Below, one piece after another: positions 42,796 to 52,100 of a DNA stretch of 64,000 bases. The DNA lies in assembly GCA_964608265.1 (NCBI GenBank), contig CAZSNP010000016.1:1-64000 (forward strand). Direction: 5' to 3'. The notes under the pieces were generated by a model. It was not told the DNA's origin, searched no databases, and saw only the letters and a list, made by a program, of their open reading frames with translations. The position numbers and the translations under genes are program-made. Each line of letters begins with the position of its first letter. Positions within the stretch are counted from its first letter, which is position 1. This DNA is from JANWXR01 sp964608265. GTDB taxonomy: Bacteria; Chloroflexota; Anaerolineae; Anaerolineales; UBA6663.

Positions 42796-44430
42796 TCACT
42801 GTCCCCAGTCGATCTCCGTCGCCAGGCCATCGCCCGTGAGTTGCTGGCTGGCGCCCGTCTCGGCATCCACCAGCCACACATTGCCTTGATAGAGGATAGC
42901 GACCAGCCGGCCATCGGGTGACCAGGCCGGCGTCGTGCCCGCGTCGAGGCCCGGCTGATCGGCCGGCGGGAAGAGGGCGCGGATGTTGCTGCCGTCGCGA
43001 TCCATCACCGTGAGCGTATAGCGGCTGAAGGGCGAGGTGTTGGGGTCAACGGCCTGCAGATAAGCCACCCGCTCGCCGGTCGGCGACGGCGCCGGGTTCG
43101 AGTAGATGCCGGCGCGCGGCACGAGGGTCAGCGACAGGCTGGCGAGCGAGGACAGTGCCGTCACATCGAAGACCGGCGAGTCTTCGGCTAACTCAATCCC
43201 CAGCGGCGCGCCGTGGGTGATGGTGTACAACCATTCGTTGTCGGCCCAGCGCAGCGTCGGGTACCACGCCCAGTTGCTGCGCGAGTTGTACGCCACGAAG
43301 CTCGCCAGCTCGGTGCGACTGAACGTCGTCAAATCCACCACCCCCACCGAGTCGGTGCGGGCATACGCCATCCGCAGCCCGTCGGGCGCGAAGGCGTAAC
43401 CGGTGCCCCACCAGCCATACGCGCCGCCGGCGTTCGTATCCACAACCTGCACCGGGTTGAACTCGAGGCGGCGCGTGCGGGGATTGGTCCCCCACGTCAG
43501 CAGCCACAGGTCGTTGTTCGCCTGCCAGTCCACCGGGCCGCGCGGGTTCTTCTCGGCGGTCGAATAAGCAATGGTGGGCGAAATCGTTTGGGCCGGCGAC
43601 CATTCGGCGTAAAGGGTATTGCTCACCGGGATGCTCAACGGTTTGCCGCCGAGCGCGGTGGTGAGGGTGAAGACCGACAGCGTATTGAAGACGCGGTCGA
43701 ATTGGGGCGACTGCGTATCGGTGAAGTTGCGGCTAAAGAGCAGGGATTGGCCGTTGGGCGACAGGTCGAAGACGAAGCCGTCGAGGTCGCCGTTGAGGGT
43801 GAGGGGCGTGCGCCTGCTCGAGTCGCCGCGCATCACCCAGGCGTTGCCACCGCTGAGGTAGGCCAGCGTGCCGGTGATCGGCACTACCGTGAAGCTCTGC
43901 TGTGCGCCGACGAAGATGATCTCCGGAACCGGCTCGGCGAGGATGTCGCGCCTGATGGCGCTCCGGCTGACCTGCACGCCGTCTTCGAAGACGATGCGAT
44001 ACGTGATCTCTTCCCGGCCGTTGACGCCGGCCTGCTGCAAGCGACGCTCGCCGCGCGGCAGGCCCTCATTCGGGATGACGTCACTGCGATACGGGATGTC
44101 GTTTTGCTGGGTCTCGAACGTCTCGCGGATACGGGTGATGGTGACCGTTGCCCCGTCGGTCAAACGCGTCTGCGGCCCGGGGTCGAGGCGATCCAGCTCC
44201 CCGACGCTGACGCCGGCCTGCGCCAAAAACTCACGCACCGTCGCCGTTTGCGAGAGCGCGAAGCGGCGCGTCTGCCCGTCAGCGATGACGGCAACGGTGA
44301 TCGGGGCCGAGGTGGCGGGAGGCGCAGCCGGCGTCGGGACGAGGACAGCACAGGCCGAAAGCAGAAGGCCCAGAGCACAAGACGCACCGCTCAACCGATA
44401 TGGGTGCGATTTGAATTGTGCCTTGAGCAT
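42796..44430 (-). CDS. Lipoprotein with DUF348, G5 and beta-propeller domains
   Basis: 544 residues. The N-terminus has a lipobox (LLLSAC) giving a lipid anchor. A ubiquitin-like DUF348 domain (ITVAVIADGQTRRFALSQT, about 42-95) precedes a G5 domain (about 105-180, ending EPVPEIIFVG). From about 185 onward are TolB/WD40-like propeller repeats (YLSGGNAWVMRG, FDLSPNGQSLLFSRN, FAPDGLRMAYART, PSPTGERVAYLQ, WSPDGRLVAILYQ). G5/DUF348 domains are linked to peptidoglycan or glycan binding, so this is probably a surface scaffold, fitting the adjacent polysaccharide genes. Confidence 0.85.
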   Translation of the reverse strand: MLKAQFKSHPYRLSGASCALGLLLSACAVLVPTPAAPPATSAPITVAVIADGQTRRFALSQTATVREFLAQAGVSVGELDRLDPGPQTRLTDGATVTITRIRETFETQQNDIPYRSDVIPNEGLPRGERRLQQAGVNGREEITYRIVFEDGVQVSRSAIRRDILAEPVPEIIFVGAQQSFTVVPITGTLAYLSGGNAWVMRGDSSRRTPLTLNGDLDGFVFDLSPNGQSLLFSRNFTDTQSPQFDRVFNTLSVFTLTTALGGKPLSIPVSNTLYAEWSPAQTISPTIAYSTAEKNPRGPVDWQANNDLWLLTWGTNPRTRRLEFNPVQVVDTNAGGAYGWWGTGYAFAPDGLRMAYARTDSVGVVDLTTFSRTELASFVAYNSRSNWAWYPTLRWADNEWLYTITHGAPLGIELAEDSPVFDVTALSSLASLSLTLVPRAGIYSNPAPSPTGERVAYLQAVDPNTSPFSRYTLTVMDRDGSNIRALFPPADQPGLDAGTTPAWSPDGRLVAILYQGNVWLVDAETGASQQLTGDGLATEIDWGQ

Positions 44431-44456
44431 TGTCGGCTATAATCCGCCGTCGCTGG

Positions 44457-45017
44457 CTAACGCGTGAATTTGCCCGTGATCGCCATTTGCCCGTCGGCGA
44501 TGGCGAGGTGGGTGACCTTGAAGCCGCTGGCAAACGAGCCGGCGCTGCCCGTGAGCGCTTCGTTGAGCGTCGTCGAGACGCTGTCGAGCAGCGCGCTGGG
44601 AACGGGCAGCGGGCCGAAGTCGGCCTTCTCGGCGGTGAAGACGACGTTGCCTTCCGCCGACACCGTGACGGCGATGACGATCAGCGCCGAGGTCCTGACG
44701 CCGTTGGCCTCCGCCGTACCGTACAACTGGATTTTGCCGTCGCGGAGGAAGACCTGCGGGTCTTTGAGGATGGCGTTCTCGTTCTCATTCAGCTTGAGGG
44801 TGACGAAGGAAGTCAGTTGTTGCTCGGTGAAGGTGACGCTGACGTCGCCGCCCGACGGGACGCTGGTGGCGGCCTGTTGCCAGGCGTTGGGCACTTCGCC
44901 GGCAGCTTCGGTGGAAAACGGCACCGGTGAGGCGGGTGGGGTGGGCCCACCCACCGTGAGATCACACGCCAGGCCTGCCAACGCTAATACCAATACGACG
45001 AACAGACTGCGTTTCAT
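44457..45017 (-). CDS. Hypothetical small lipoprotein
   Basis: 186 residues with a lipoprotein signal (LALAGLAC). The mature part has LTSFVTLKLNENENAILKDP and repeated beta-strand and helix pattern somewhat like YpmS/LmeA-type lipid-binding lipoproteins, but I cannot assign it. ATG 45017 has AGGAG seven bases upstream, and a TATAAT lies at 45043-45048, so the start is well supported. It heads the unit running into 42796. Confidence 0.7.
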   Translation of the reverse strand: MKRSLFVVLVLALAGLACDLTVGGPTPPASPVPFSTEAAGEVPNAWQQAATSVPSGGDVSVTFTEQQLTSFVTLKLNENENAILKDPQVFLRDGKIQLYGTAEANGVRTSALIVIAVTVSAEGNVVFTAEKADFGPLPVPSALLDSVSTTLNEALTGSAGSFASGFKVTHLAIADGQMAITGKFTR

Positions 45018-45032
45018 ACTCAACTCCTGAAA

Positions 45033-45803
45033 ATGTCGAGCGATTATAGCACGCGCGAATCGGGCAACTCCGTCGAGGCCCAACCGGTCGCCGCCAACAC
45101 TGTCGGTGACAACGAATGGGTGAAGGTCAACCCACCGCCTGAGGCATTGGAGCTGCGGGCCGAGGTCGTTCCCCCGGAGGCGTTGCCGCCGGCCGAGCCG
45201 CGGCCCGCCGAAGAGACCGCGCTCGCGCCGGAGCCGCCCCTCGCCATCGAGCTGCCCTCCACCTCACTCAGCCTGGAAGCACTGGTGGAGAGTTTGCTGT
45301 TTGTGGCCGATGGCCCGGTGCCGGTGGCGCGCCTGGCCGAGGCGCTCGAGGCCAGGCCGCAACACATCGAGGCCGCGCTGGAGGCGTTGGGCCGGCTGTA
45401 CGCCGATCGCGGTCTGAGCCTGCAACGCGCCAAAGACAAAGTTCAACTCACCACCGCGCCGGCCGCCGCCGACCACGTGCAGCGCTTCCTCGGGCTGGCG
45501 GCCTCCGCGCCGCTGAGCAAGGCCGCCCTCGAAACGCTGGCCATCATCGCCTATCAACAGCCCGTGACCCGCCCGCAGATCGAGGCGGTGCGCGGCGTCA
45601 ACTCGGATAGCGTCATCAAGAACCTGCTGACGAAGGGCCTGGTCGAGGAGTCGGGCCGCACCGAAGGGCCGGGCCGCCCGGTGCTCTACTCCACGACGGC
45701 GGAGTTCCTGCAGCACTTCGGCCTGGCCTCGCTCTCCGATCTCCCGCCCCTCAACCTCGACGGCCTCAAACCTGCGCCACCGACCGAAATCCTGAAGGGC
45801 TAA
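45033..45803 (+). CDS. scpB: Segregation and condensation protein B, with long N-terminal extension
   Basis: 256 residues. The tandem winged-helix ScpB core occupies about residues 85-240 (ALVESLLFVADGPVPVARLA; ETLAIIAYQQPVTRPQIEAVRGVNSDSVIKNLL; GRPVLYSTTAEFLQHFGL). ScpB bridges SMC and ScpA in chromosome segregation. The first ~80 residues are Pro/Glu/Ala-rich low complexity. The minus-strand promoter for the divergent lipoprotein lies inside this extension, so the real start may be further downstream. ScpA is not in view. Confidence 0.9.
   Translation: MSSDYSTRESGNSVEAQPVAANTVGDNEWVKVNPPPEALELRAEVVPPEALPPAEPRPAEETALAPEPPLAIELPSTSLSLEALVESLLFVADGPVPVARLAEALEARPQHIEAALEALGRLYADRGLSLQRAKDKVQLTTAPAAADHVQRFLGLAASAPLSKAALETLAIIAYQQPVTRPQIEAVRGVNSDSVIKNLLTKGLVEESGRTEGPGRPVLYSTTAEFLQHFGLASLSDLPPLNLDGLKPAPPTEILKG
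45043..45048 (-). promoter_or_regulatory. -10 box (TATAAT) for the small lipoprotein gene
   Basis: Perfect minus-strand TATAAT, 25 bases upstream of ATG 45017, giving a leader of about 20 bases that contains AGGAG. The -35 is weak. It falls inside the annotated scpB 5' end. Confidence 0.45.
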
Positions 45804-45823
45804 GGCCGTCGGCCCGCGCGGCG

Positions 45824-45829
45824 TATAAT
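45824..45829 (+). promoter_or_regulatory. -10 box (TATAAT) for tilS
   Basis: Perfect TATAAT six bases before the tilS ATG, implying a leaderless message; no Shine-Dalgarno and no clear -35. Confidence 0.45.
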
Positions 45830-45835
45830 CGCCGT

Positions 45836-47221
45836 ATGAGCCTGGCCGCGCGCGTCCGCAACTTCATCGAACAGCGCGGCTTGCTGCGTCCCGGCGACGC
45901 CGTCGTCGTCGGCGTCTCGGGCGGGCCCGATAGTCTGTGCCTGCTCGATGTATTGTGCCGCCTGGATTGGAGATTGACCGTGCACGCCGCGCACCTCAAT
46001 CACGGGCTGCGGGCCGAGGCCGGGCGTGAGGCGGAGTTCGTCCGGGCCGAGGCCGCTGCGCGCGGGGCGAGCTTTCATCTCGCCTCCGTCGACACCCGCG
46101 CGTATGCCTCCGCCCACCGGCGCTCGGTTGAAGAGGCGGCCCGCGAGCTGCGCTACGACTTCCTCGCCCAAGTGACTGCGCAAACCGGCGCCCAAACTAT
46201 TGCCGTCGCGCACACCGCCGACGATCAGGCCGAGACCGTCCTCATGCACTTCCTGCGCGGCAGCGGCGTGGCCGGGTTGAGGGGGATGCTGCCAAAATCA
46301 GGCAAGGGCGAACAGCCGGTTATCGTCCGCCCGCTGTTGATTGCGGCCCGGTCCGAGGTCGAGGCCTATTGCACCGAGCGCGGCCTTCAGCCGATGCGCG
46401 ACCCCACCAACGCCGACACGACCTACTTTCGCAACCGGCTCCGGCATGAACTGCTGCCCGCGCTCGAAATGTACAACCCCAACATCCGCACGACGCTGGC
46501 GCGGACCGCCGAGGTGATGGCGGGCGAACACGAGCTGGTGCTGCGAGCGGTTGACGCGCTGTGGGATGAGATCGCGTGCGCCGGGACTGAGGCCATCACC
46601 CTCCATCGAGCGCGGTGGCGAGCGCGGAGCGTGCCCGAGCAGCGCGCCTTGCTGCGGCGCGCCGTTCAACTCCTTCGCCCCGGCCTGCGCGACATTGATT
46701 TCGCCCCGCTGGAGGCCGCGGTGCGCTTCAGTCGCGATGCGCAGACTGGCCGTGTGTGCGACCTCGCCGATGGTCTGTGCCTGGCCGTTGATTACGAGTC
46801 TATTGTGCTGCGTGAGTGGTCGGGCGTTACCCTGGAGGCGGCGGTGCCGCAACTCAAGGCGGATGGCCGGCTGGCCGAGGGGTGGGAGTTCCGGGCTTTT
46901 CCGGTGGCCGGATGGTCGCCGGAGGAGTCAACGCCATGGCGCGTCTTCGTGGATGCACGGGCACTGGCTCAGCCGGTGGGCCTGCGTCGCCGGCGCGATG
47001 GAGACCGCTTTCAGCCACTGGGGTTAGCCGGGCACCACATCAAGGTTTCCGACTTCCTCATCAATCGCAAAATCTCCGCTCCGCTGCGCGCCGGTTGGCC
47101 GCTGGTCGTGTGTGGTGAGGCCATCGTATGGGTGGCCGGACTGCGCCTCGATGAGCGCTTCAGAATCACCGACGCCACTCAGGCCGTCGTCGGTCTGGAG
47201 TTCGGGCGCACTCCCGTGTGA
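45836..47221 (+). CDS. tilS: tRNA(Ile)-lysidine synthetase
   Basis: 461 residues. PP-loop ATPase motif VGVSGGPDSLCLL (about 23-35), followed by the family motif HTADDQAETVLMHFLRG (about 124) and RNRLRHELLP (about 199). The C-terminal TilS_C domain includes LRRRRDGDRFQPLG and KVSDFLINRKI. It converts cytidine-34 of tRNA-Ile(CAU) to lysidine, an essential decoding step. Preceded by a TATAAT box and apparently leaderless. Confidence 0.93.
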   Translation: MSLAARVRNFIEQRGLLRPGDAVVVGVSGGPDSLCLLDVLCRLDWRLTVHAAHLNHGLRAEAGREAEFVRAEAAARGASFHLASVDTRAYASAHRRSVEEAARELRYDFLAQVTAQTGAQTIAVAHTADDQAETVLMHFLRGSGVAGLRGMLPKSGKGEQPVIVRPLLIAARSEVEAYCTERGLQPMRDPTNADTTYFRNRLRHELLPALEMYNPNIRTTLARTAEVMAGEHELVLRAVDALWDEIACAGTEAITLHRARWRARSVPEQRALLRRAVQLLRPGLRDIDFAPLEAAVRFSRDAQTGRVCDLADGLCLAVDYESIVLREWSGVTLEAAVPQLKADGRLAEGWEFRAFPVAGWSPEESTPWRVFVDARALAQPVGLRRRRDGDRFQPLGLAGHHIKVSDFLINRKISAPLRAGWPLVVCGEAIVWVAGLRLDERFRITDATQAVVGLEFGRTPV

Positions 47222-47251
47222 GGCAGTGTCGCACTCTCCGCTGAGGCTCGG

Positions 47252-47584
47252 ATGCAACCAAAGTTCAACGTCTGGCTTGAAAAGAATAACAAGGTCGTGC
47301 TCAGCCCGTGGCGCGTCAGGCTGCTCGAGGCGGTGGCCGAGGCTGGCTCCATCAGCGCCGCGGCCGAAAAGTTGGGCGTGCCGTATCGCCGCTGCTGGGA
47401 GAAGTTACGCGAGATCGAGCACGGCCTCGGGGCCAAGGTGATCGAAACCGCGGTAGGCGGCTCAGGGGGCGGGGGCGCGCACCTCACCGCCGTCGGGCAG
47501 CGCGCCGTCGAACAATTCCACGCCTTCTATGATGGCCTCGACGACGAGGTTGAGCGCCGCTACCGCGCCGTCTTCCAGGCCTGA
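47252..47584 (+). CDS. ModE-like winged-helix regulator, single domain
   Basis: 110 residues matching the ModE N-terminal DNA-binding domain: LLEAVAEAGSISAAAEKLGV, PYRRCWEKLREIE and the GGSGGGGAHLTAVGQRAV wing. The molybdate-binding (TOBE/MOP) domains of full ModE are absent. Such single-domain forms probably bind DNA without sensing molybdate directly. It lies 30 bases after tilS on the same strand. Confidence 0.85.
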   Translation: MQPKFNVWLEKNNKVVLSPWRVRLLEAVAEAGSISAAAEKLGVPYRRCWEKLREIEHGLGAKVIETAVGGSGGGGAHLTAVGQRAVEQFHAFYDGLDDEVERRYRAVFQA

Positions 47585-47674
47585 CTTGTGGCGACGGATT
47601 GTGTCACAACGTGGGCACACACGCTTTGTCAGTGACAGCCGCATCCTGAGGGGGTCGCAGCGGATGAACGTTGC

Positions 47675-47696
47675 GCGCGGGCGCTTTCGCCCGCGC
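47675..47696 (+). terminator. GC-rich 9-bp stem-loop after the ModE-like gene
   Basis: Perfect 9-bp stem with a four-base loop. There is no following T-run, so function as an intrinsic terminator is uncertain. Confidence 0.35.
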
Positions 47697-47767
47697 AGTC
47701 GAGAGACACGCACGACCCCCGCACCGCGGCTTGCGTGCGCGGTGAGATAGCGGACTGAGGCCTCAAA

Positions 47768-47987
47768 GAAAAAAACGCTCTAAATTGGTTTCAAGGAGGT
47801 ACGTGTCACCCCGAGCGAAGCGGGCGTTCGCAGAACGCACGGTCTCTACCCAAGCCCGGCGCGATTTGCGGCCAGCCAGAGATGCCGCGATGCCGTCGTT
47901 ACGAAGTAACGCCGCATCGTCCGTCGCTCCGCTCCTCGGCATGACATTCGACCTCCCTGGTTTCAATAAAGAGCGAGAAAAAAACGC
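47768..47987. repeat. MITE-like palindromic element flanked by direct repeats
   Basis: About 220 bases bounded by an 11-base direct repeat GAAAAAAACGC (47768-47778 and 47977-47987), and just inside a second direct repeat TGGTTTCAA (47786-47794 and 47958-47966). Inside are imperfect inverted arms, GGAGGT...TGTCACCCCGAGCG on the left and the reverse complement of GGAGGT...TGTCATGCCGAGGAGCG on the right (to about 47956). The TGTCAnnCCGAG start is reminiscent of palindromic repeats that are frequent in environmental bacterial genomes, from memory. No transposase is encoded. Confidence 0.6.
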
Positions 47988-48035
47988 GCCACCGGCGCGC
48001 CTCCATCCCATGCTCATCTGTGTGATTGCCCGGCA

Positions 48036-48980
48036 TCAAATCCCCGGCTGCACCAGCTTCTTCAGCTTCATCCCGATCTCGCGCCATTGAATCCTGCTCA
48101 GCCCCATGCGCTGCCGGATGCGGTCATAGTCCATCCCGGCCCGCGCATCGCGCACCATGCACGTCCAGCGGCACATCTCAAAAGAGATGTGTTTGTCGAG
48201 GCCGGCGGCCACGGTCACATCTTCCAGCAGGTATTCGAGGCGGCGGGGCGAATACGGGAACACCTTCTGTTCCGGCGCATATTCGGCGACGTAGGCATTG
48301 TAGACGTTGATCCAACTCGTCTCGAGCCGCAGCTTGCGCTCCTTGTACCGATTGCGCGTTTCGTTGTAGCGCACCCACAGCACCGGCTCCGCGGGGTTGG
48401 AGAGATCAATGTGGTTGAGTTCGAGGTTGAGGCACTCACTCTTTTTGATCCCGGTTTGCAACAGGAGCGAGAGGAGCAGATACGGGCGGATGTCGGGCTT
48501 TTCCGCGCGTGCCCACAGGCTCTGGGCCGCCGTGCGCGCGGTCTCGACCTCGGCCTCGGTGAGGAAGGCGGGCAGGGGGCTGATGACGGTTTGCTGCACG
48601 ATGGGGAGCGCCGGGTCGCCGGGCAGCACGCCCGCGGCCTCGAGCCAGCGGAAGAACGCCTTGAGGGAGGTGACGCGCCGGGCGTAGGTTTTCGGGCTGC
48701 GGCCCAGTGCCCGTTGCTGCTCGAGCCACTTCTCCAAGTCGCGCGTGGTGATCTGGTTCAGCCCGCGTCCCCCGCCGAGGAAGGCGGCGAAGAGATTCAG
48801 GTCACCGCCAAACGATTTGACCGTGTTCTCGCGCGCGCCCTCACGCCGCATGTGCGCGCACCAGGCTAGGATGGCGGCCTTCAATGACGAGGCGTCGTGC
48901 AGCGCGCTTACGGGGCGTTGTTTGGCGGGCGGCGAGGCTTCAGCGGTCGGCACGCTGAAGAGCGGCAGTTGCTCGATCAT
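48036..48980 (-). CDS. Tyrosine-recombinase-like protein without catalytic residues
   Basis: 314 residues with a SAM-like core-binding domain (about 30-120, SLKAAILAWCAHMRREGARE; KTYARRVTSLKAFFRWLEA) and a C-terminal catalytic-fold domain (about 140-314). The RKHRHY set is nearly gone: TGLRxSE reads TGIKKSE, HxxR reads EMCR, the second His box GH is GL (MGLSRIQW), and there is no Tyr in the last 30 residues. It keeps the XerC/D shape and probably binds DNA without cutting it. It sits 50 bases from the palindromic element. Confidence 0.82.
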   Translation of the reverse strand: MIEQLPLFSVPTAEASPPAKQRPVSALHDASSLKAAILAWCAHMRREGARENTVKSFGGDLNLFAAFLGGGRGLNQITTRDLEKWLEQQRALGRSPKTYARRVTSLKAFFRWLEAAGVLPGDPALPIVQQTVISPLPAFLTEAEVETARTAAQSLWARAEKPDIRPYLLLSLLLQTGIKKSECLNLELNHIDLSNPAEPVLWVRYNETRNRYKERKLRLETSWINVYNAYVAEYAPEQKVFPYSPRRLEYLLEDVTVAAGLDKHISFEMCRWTCMVRDARAGMDYDRIRQRMGLSRIQWREIGMKLKKLVQPGI

Positions 48981-49114
48981 CACGCCGCTACTGTAGTCTG
49001 AATCGAAAAGAATGCAAATGAAGCCGGACGCGAGCGCGGATTTCGTTGGCCCTTATCTCCGGGCCTCGCTCCGCCCCGCTCGGCATGCCACCACCCAGAA
49101 TGCACCCGCGGGCG

Positions 49115-52100
49115 TCAGGCCTGGGCTTTGGCGTATACGCCGTTGGTCGGCGTGTGCACAGGCAGGACGACGTTGAAGGTGCTGCCCTTGCCCGGTTCGC
49201 TCGTCAACCAGATGCGACCACCGTGCGCCTCGACCAGGGCCTTGGCCACCGACAGACCGACGCCCGTATCCCCTAGCCCGGCGATGAGAGGCGCATCGGC
49301 GCGATAGTGGCGGCTGAAGACGCGCGGTTGATCTTCGGGGGCGACGCCGCCGCCGGTGTCCTTCACGGCGATGAGGAGGCCCGAACCGCCGGCGCCGGCT
49401 TCGTTGTGCACCTTGAGCATCACCTCGCCCTCCACCCCGGAGGCGTTGCCGGCGTTGCTGAGCAGGTGGGTGAAGATCTGCCGCAGCGCGTCGCGGTCGG
49501 CGCTGACGGCCGGCAGGTTGTCGGCGACATCGAGCCGCAGGTTGATGCCCTTCTCGCGGAACTGCGCGCCGCAACTGAGGATGGCATCCTCGACGATATC
49601 GAAGATGTCGAGGCTCTCGGGCACCAGTTGCAGCGTGCCGGCATCGATATCCGTCACGCGGATGAGGTCGTTGAGCAGGGCCTCCATGCGCTCGCACGAG
49701 GCCTTGATGCGCTCCATGAACTTGCGCTGCAACACGCCCAGGATGCCGACCGACTCGCCGAGCAGCAAATCCGAATAACCGACGATGGCGGCCAGCGGCT
49801 GGCGCAACTCCTGCGACAGCGAGATGATGATCTCCATCGAGGCTTCAGGCAGGAAGGGTCGCGAGGCCTCCGCCGCCGAGCCGGACGGCGCAGTGAGGGA
49901 GGCCTGCATAAGTTGCAGTTGCTGTTCCTTGTCGGCCAGGTCTTTCTGTACCAGGGTGAGGGCGTGCGTTTGATTGGAAAGCTCGGCCAGCGCCGCCATG
50001 GCGTCGGTCAATTCGCGTTCCTTGGTCGCCAACTGCGTCTGCGAGGTGCGCAGGGCCGCTTGCACCTCGGCCAATTGCGCGCGCGCGGCTTGCGCCTCGG
50101 CTGTGCCGGCCTGGGCCTCCGCCAGTTGCTGATCCTTGCGCGCCAGCGCCGCCTGGGCCTCCGCGAACTGCGCCCGCATCGTTTCGAATTGCGCCTGCAA
50201 CCCGGCCAGCTGCGTCATCTGTGCAGCGGCGGCCAGGGCAGCGGCGAGTTCGCCCTCTTTGGTTGCGAGCAGGGCCCGGGTCTGAGCGAGTTCGGCGTGA
50301 GCGGCTTGCAAGCGCGCCTCGGCCTCGGAGGTGGCGCTGCCTTTCCCGGTCAGCCGCTCGATCTCGAGCCGGGCCTGCTCCAGGTCAGCCCGCAAGCCCT
50401 GTTCCTGTTGCACCACAAAATCGTAATCGAGCTGAAGGGTATCGGCGTGAGCTTGCTGAGCTTCGAGCTTTTCGCGCAGTTCGGTGATTTCGACTTCGAG
50501 GGCGGCGCGCGCCTCGGCCAGCGGCTTGGTCTTCTCTTTGACCTCGGAGTGCGCCGCGGCCAATTCCTGTTGGGCGCGCTCGTACCGTTCGCGCCACTCG
50601 GCGGCGGCCTGACGTTCCGTATCGAGCCAGTTGGCCCGCAACTGCGTCACTTCGCTTTCGAGCTGAGTTCGCTGCGTCGTGACCTCGGCCAGTTCGAAGC
50701 GAAGCGTCGCCATCTGTTGCGTCAGGGATTCGACCTGGGTGCGCCACTCGGCCGCCTGCGCCTCGTCGGCCTGCATCAGCGAGCGCAGTTGCTCCAGCTC
50801 ATCCTCCAGCTCGGCCCGCCGCGCTTCGGCGGAGCGCAACGCGGCCTGCACCCGCTCGATCTCGGCGGATTGCGTGCTGAAGGCCGAGGCGTTGGCGCGG
50901 AACGGCTCGAGTTCCGAGCGGAACTCATTGCGCTGGCGTTCGGCCTCAGCCAGGCGGTCGTTGAGGCGCTCGATCTCGGCCTGCTGCGCCTCCAAATCCT
51001 GACGCTGCGTTTCCAGTTCGAACTCGGCCGTCTCGAGTTTCTCGCGCAGGTCGTCATCGGTTGCAGTGGCGGCAGCAGCGGCGGCGGCGACCGGCATCGC
51101 CGGCATCTCCAGCCGCAGCTGCTGAATGTCCTGATTCAGCCGCAGCGCTTCCGAGCGCGCATCCTCCAGCGCGATCCGGAGTTGATCGGCTTCGAGGCGG
51201 GCGGTGCGCCGCGCATCCTCGGCGGTCGCGGCCTGAGCCTGAACTTTATCGAGGCTGCGCTGCATGCGGTTGAGTTTGCCGTCGCTGCTCAGCACATCGG
51301 CCAGCGGGTCGCGGAAGGCAGACAGCAATTGCTCGTCGTCGGCTGTCCAGTCTTTGCGCGTCCCGCCCGGCAGGCCCATCACCAGCAGCGCGCTCACGAG
51401 TTTGTCGTTCAGCCGCAGCGGCAGGACGAGCGTCGGCCCGGTTTGCCCGAGGTTGACGGCGTTGGTGATGCGCCGCACCTCGGCGGCGTGCTGCTCGGGC
51501 GCGATGCGAGTGGGGCTGGGGGCCTCGAGCGCGGCCCGCAAGCGCGGCAGGTCGTTGATCGGCAGCGGCGCGCCGGGCAGGTGTTGCTCCCTGACCCGAT
51601 GAAAGGCGTTTTGAACCGCGCTCGCGCCCAACTCATCCGGCGGCGCAATCAACATACACAGATCGGCGCCACTGGCGTGGGCGACGGCCTCGGTGACCCG
51701 CCCGGCTAATTCCTCGGCGTTGGCGGCGGTGTTGAGGCCGGACAGCGCGGCGATCACTTTCGGATCGAGGCGCGCCCGGGTCTCGGTCGGCGCGCTGGGG
51801 GCGGCCGGCGCGGTCAGCGGCGTGGCCTGGGTTACGGTGGCCGACGGTTGCGCGTTGACCCGGCGATAGACGAGCGCCGCGAAGAGCGGCATCGCAATGA
51901 GTTCGAGATAGCGAACCGCAAACGGGAACTGCGCCTCGGGTTCGAATTTCAGCGAGTGAAAGACGTAACCGGGCAGCAGCACCACCAGCACGGCCAGCCC
52001 GAGGGGCCAGTTGTCCCGGCGGCGAACGGCGATCAACAATCCACCGGCTACGATGAATACGATATGGGCGAGGAGCCAGCCGCTCTCCCACACGTTATTG

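Larger units (their letters stand above)
47585..48035. other. Non-coding region between the ModE-like and recombinase genes
   Basis: A 451-base gap without a credible gene. 47675-47696 holds a GC-rich stem-loop, GCGCGGGCG-CTTT-CGCCCGCGC, a possible terminator for the upstream gene but without a T-run. 47768-47987 holds the palindromic repeat element described separately. Short open frames here look like chance. Confidence 0.6.

Noticed and set aside
49307..51709. 800-residue plus-strand frame opposite the histidine-kinase-like gene
   Set aside because: Leu/Gly/Arg-rich antisense translation of a coiled-coil coding region; no family match.
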